Below, one piece after another: positions 62,806-64,000 of a DNA stretch of 64,000 nt. Numbering within the stretch: position 1 is the stretch's first letter; every line of letters begins with the position of its first letter. Position numbers and translations under genes: made by a program. The stretch is from Klugiella xanthotipulae (lineage in GTDB: Bacteria; Actinomycetota; Actinomycetes; Actinomycetales; Microbacteriaceae): positions 1,054,001-1,118,000 of the forward strand of contig NZ_VFPN01000001.1 of NCBI RefSeq assembly GCF_006716695.1. The letters are read 5' to 3'. The notes under the pieces are model-generated. The model had not been told where the DNA came from and did no database searches. It was given only the letters and a program-made list of their open reading frames with translations.

Positions 62806-63660
62806 TAGTGTCGCCTCGTAGATCGGTAGATTCAGGTTCAACCACTCCACCAGGTCGGCGTAGACCTCGTCGCGGTTGGTTTCATTAAAGATCTCGTGCC
62901 GGGCCCCCTCGTAAATAATGGCCGTGACCTCCGTGAGCCCACTGCGCCGCACGTACTCGTGCGCCAGGCGCTCAACCGATTTTTCGCCGCCCACCGGATC
63001 GTCGTCACCGGCCATCAGGAGCAGGGGCGGGTTCGCCGCGAGGGCGCGTCGGGGGCGACCAAAAAGCCGCAGCGCATCCCGCAGCCCAAAGAGGCGAAGG
63101 ATGTTGGCCTCGAAGGTGAGCGGATCGGCAACAAACGCGTGGTGCACCTCCGGGTCGCGGCTGAGCCACTCGAAACCCGTGTCCCCCAGGTGCGCGTAGC
63201 GCTTGTTCAGGGGGCCGGCCTCCAGAAAGCCGGGCATCCGGTAGGCGCTACCCGTGAACACCACGGCGTCGTAGTCCTCGGGGTGAGCGTTGAGCAGCCG
63301 CTGGCCCATCAGTGACCCCCAGGAGTGTCCGAGGTAGACAACGGGCACACCCGGGTGGGCGATGCGGATGAGCGTGCCGAGTCGGCGAATCGCCTTCTCG
63401 GTGGCCCGCAGCCCGCCCACCCCCAGGTGGCCCAGCCGCGAGGTATCACCGCCGTACTGATCAATTCCGGTGGCTCCGTGGCCTCGGTGGTCGTCCGCGA
63501 CCACGGAGTATCCGGCGGCGTTCAGCACACCGGCCAGTTCGGTGTAGCGACCAGCGTGTTCGCCGATCCCGTGGACGATCTGGATGACGGCCCGGGGTGC
63601 CGCCACCAACCACTCGTTGTAGGTTATCGGCACACCGTAGTCGTCCAGATAGCGAGGCAT
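62746..63660 (-). CDS. Alpha/beta hydrolase, monoacylglycerol-lipase-like
   Basis: 304 aa. IVHGIGEHAGRYTEL near the oxyanion hole, the nucleophile in LGHSWGSLMG, and the C-terminal His in YEGARHEIFNE. The lid region lies between about 150 and 215. It hydrolyses monoacylglycerols or similar esters. The last 15-20 residues (after WLNLNLPIYEAT) are read from the IS3 remnant in another frame, so the natural C-terminus has been replaced. No obvious signal peptide. Confidence 0.88.
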   Translation of the reverse strand: MPRYLDDYGVPITYNEWLVAAPRAVIQIVHGIGEHAGRYTELAGVLNAAGYSVVADDHRGHGATGIDQYGGDTSRLGHLGVGGLRATEKAIRRLGTLIRIAHPGVPVVYLGHSWGSLMGQRLLNAHPEDYDAVVFTGSAYRMPGFLEAGPLNKRYAHLGDTGFEWLSRDPEVHHAFVADPLTFEANILRLFGLRDALRLFGRPRRALAANPPLLLMAGDDDPVGGEKSVERLAHEYVRRSGLTEVTAIIYEGARHEIFNETNRDEVYADLVEWLNLNLPIYEATLRKCTSPQTSVSHSEPSPRG

Positions 63661-63801
63661 GTGGATAGTGTGTCACGGCGTTTCACCACGCGGGGGATTT
63701 TGCCAGTAAATAATACGCAGCTACCCGAATTCGTCAACTTTTTTTATCAGACAACAGCTCAGATCACCCTGTATATCACCTCGGAAAGTTCCTCACAACA
63801 C

Positions 63802-63898
63802 CTTTCCACAGATTGTGGATAAGCCTGTGGGAACTTTGTGCACAAGCCTGTGCACAATCTGGGGATAACCTCCACAGATGTGGATAACCTGTGGAATC
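63802..63898. other. DnaA-box cluster, probable oriC (part)
   Basis: Within about 100 bp are two perfect DnaA boxes (TGTGGATAA at 63814-63822 and 63879-63887) and several one- or two-mismatch boxes: 63802-63810, 63826-63834, 63836-63844, 63849-63857, 63860-63868 and 63890-63898. AT-rich tracts at about 63735-63760 and 63925-63940 could unwind. The rest of 63661-64000 has no gene. The density is far above chance. dnaA or dnaN should lie just beyond the window. Confidence 0.8.
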
Positions 63899-64000
63899 AG
63901 CGCAATTTCACACTGTCCAGGTCATTAAAGCTGTAAAAATGGAGGCCCGAAAAAAACCTCTCCGGTTGGTCCGTTTCCGCCTCGACCCGAGCAATAAACG

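Noticed and set aside
1-64000. tRNA, rRNA or known riboswitch genes
   Set aside because: No stretch with a convincing cloverleaf plus GTTCRAATC loop, rRNA conserved block or recognised aptamer core was seen by eye.

Overview
The window comes from a high-GC Gram-positive bacterium, most likely an actinobacterium of the Microbacteriaceae type. Supporting signs are strong GC bias at third codon positions, many GTG starts, HspR/HAIR heat-shock control, a zinc-ribbon SCO7613-like membrane protein, an FHA-FtsK (EccC-like) ATPase, and a gamma-butyrolactone (AfsA/ArpA-like) gene pair. The right edge carries a dense cluster of DnaA boxes, so this is probably DNA next to the chromosomal origin. No rRNA, tRNA or CRISPR array was seen.

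Layout. 0-7 kb: the tail of an alcohol dehydrogenase, an ABC-2 exporter, a threonine aldolase, an AEC permease, then nsrR and hmp with a near-perfect NsrR operator between them (nitric oxide defence). 7-15 kb: a ClpB lacking its N-domain, behind a HAIR-like operator; RNase HI; and a three-gene operon of unknown function (865-aa membrane protein, VWA protein with a MIDAS motif, polytopic membrane protein). 14.7-22.5 kb: a VOC/monooxygenase-like pair with a TetR regulator and a perfect 30-bp palindrome, then a TetR regulator divergent from an MMPL exporter (with an ABC-like C-terminal tail) and a YhgE/Pip protein. 22.6-27.3 kb: small XRE and unknown genes and a 1246-aa membrane protein. 27.9-29.7 kb: divergent AfsA-like synthase and GBL-receptor-type TetR genes, a candidate quorum-sensing module. 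29.8-34.1 kb: a LacI-controlled sugar ABC transporter. 34.3-37.9 kb: an ICMT-like methyltransferase, a second ABC-2 exporter and a GT4 glycosyltransferase.

38.2-40.7 kb is a scar. A probable type VII-associated effector is cut by an IS30-family element, and the tail of a lipoprotein lies on the other side. The transposase frame is broken at a C5 run, and no target duplication is visible. 40.8-42.3 kb: an rRNA-methyltransferase-like gene and hspR. 42.5-47.9 kb: an amino-acid permease, then ald-kynB-kynU with a divergent Lrp regulator; together these would turn N-formylkynurenine into anthranilate plus pyruvate and ammonia. 48-49.2 kb: a Fic AMPylase gene between two identical 35-bp palindromic repeats. 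49.3-58 kb: dnaK-grpE-dnaJ downstream of the EccC-like gene; one of the two dnaK HAIR operators lies over the last codons of that gene. 58-64 kb: a GH1 beta-glucosidase, an orphan beta-class DNA methyltransferase, a GNAT protein, a lipoate ligase, a hipBA remnant, an IS3 remnant, a monoacylglycerol-lipase-like hydrolase and the oriC-like DnaA-box cluster.

The best candidates for something new are the GBL signalling pair outside Streptomyces, the three-gene VWA/membrane operon, the Fic cassette between identical palindromes, and the MMPL protein with a degenerate ABC-like tail. All calls were made by reading the sequence without database searches; family names rest on remembered motifs.
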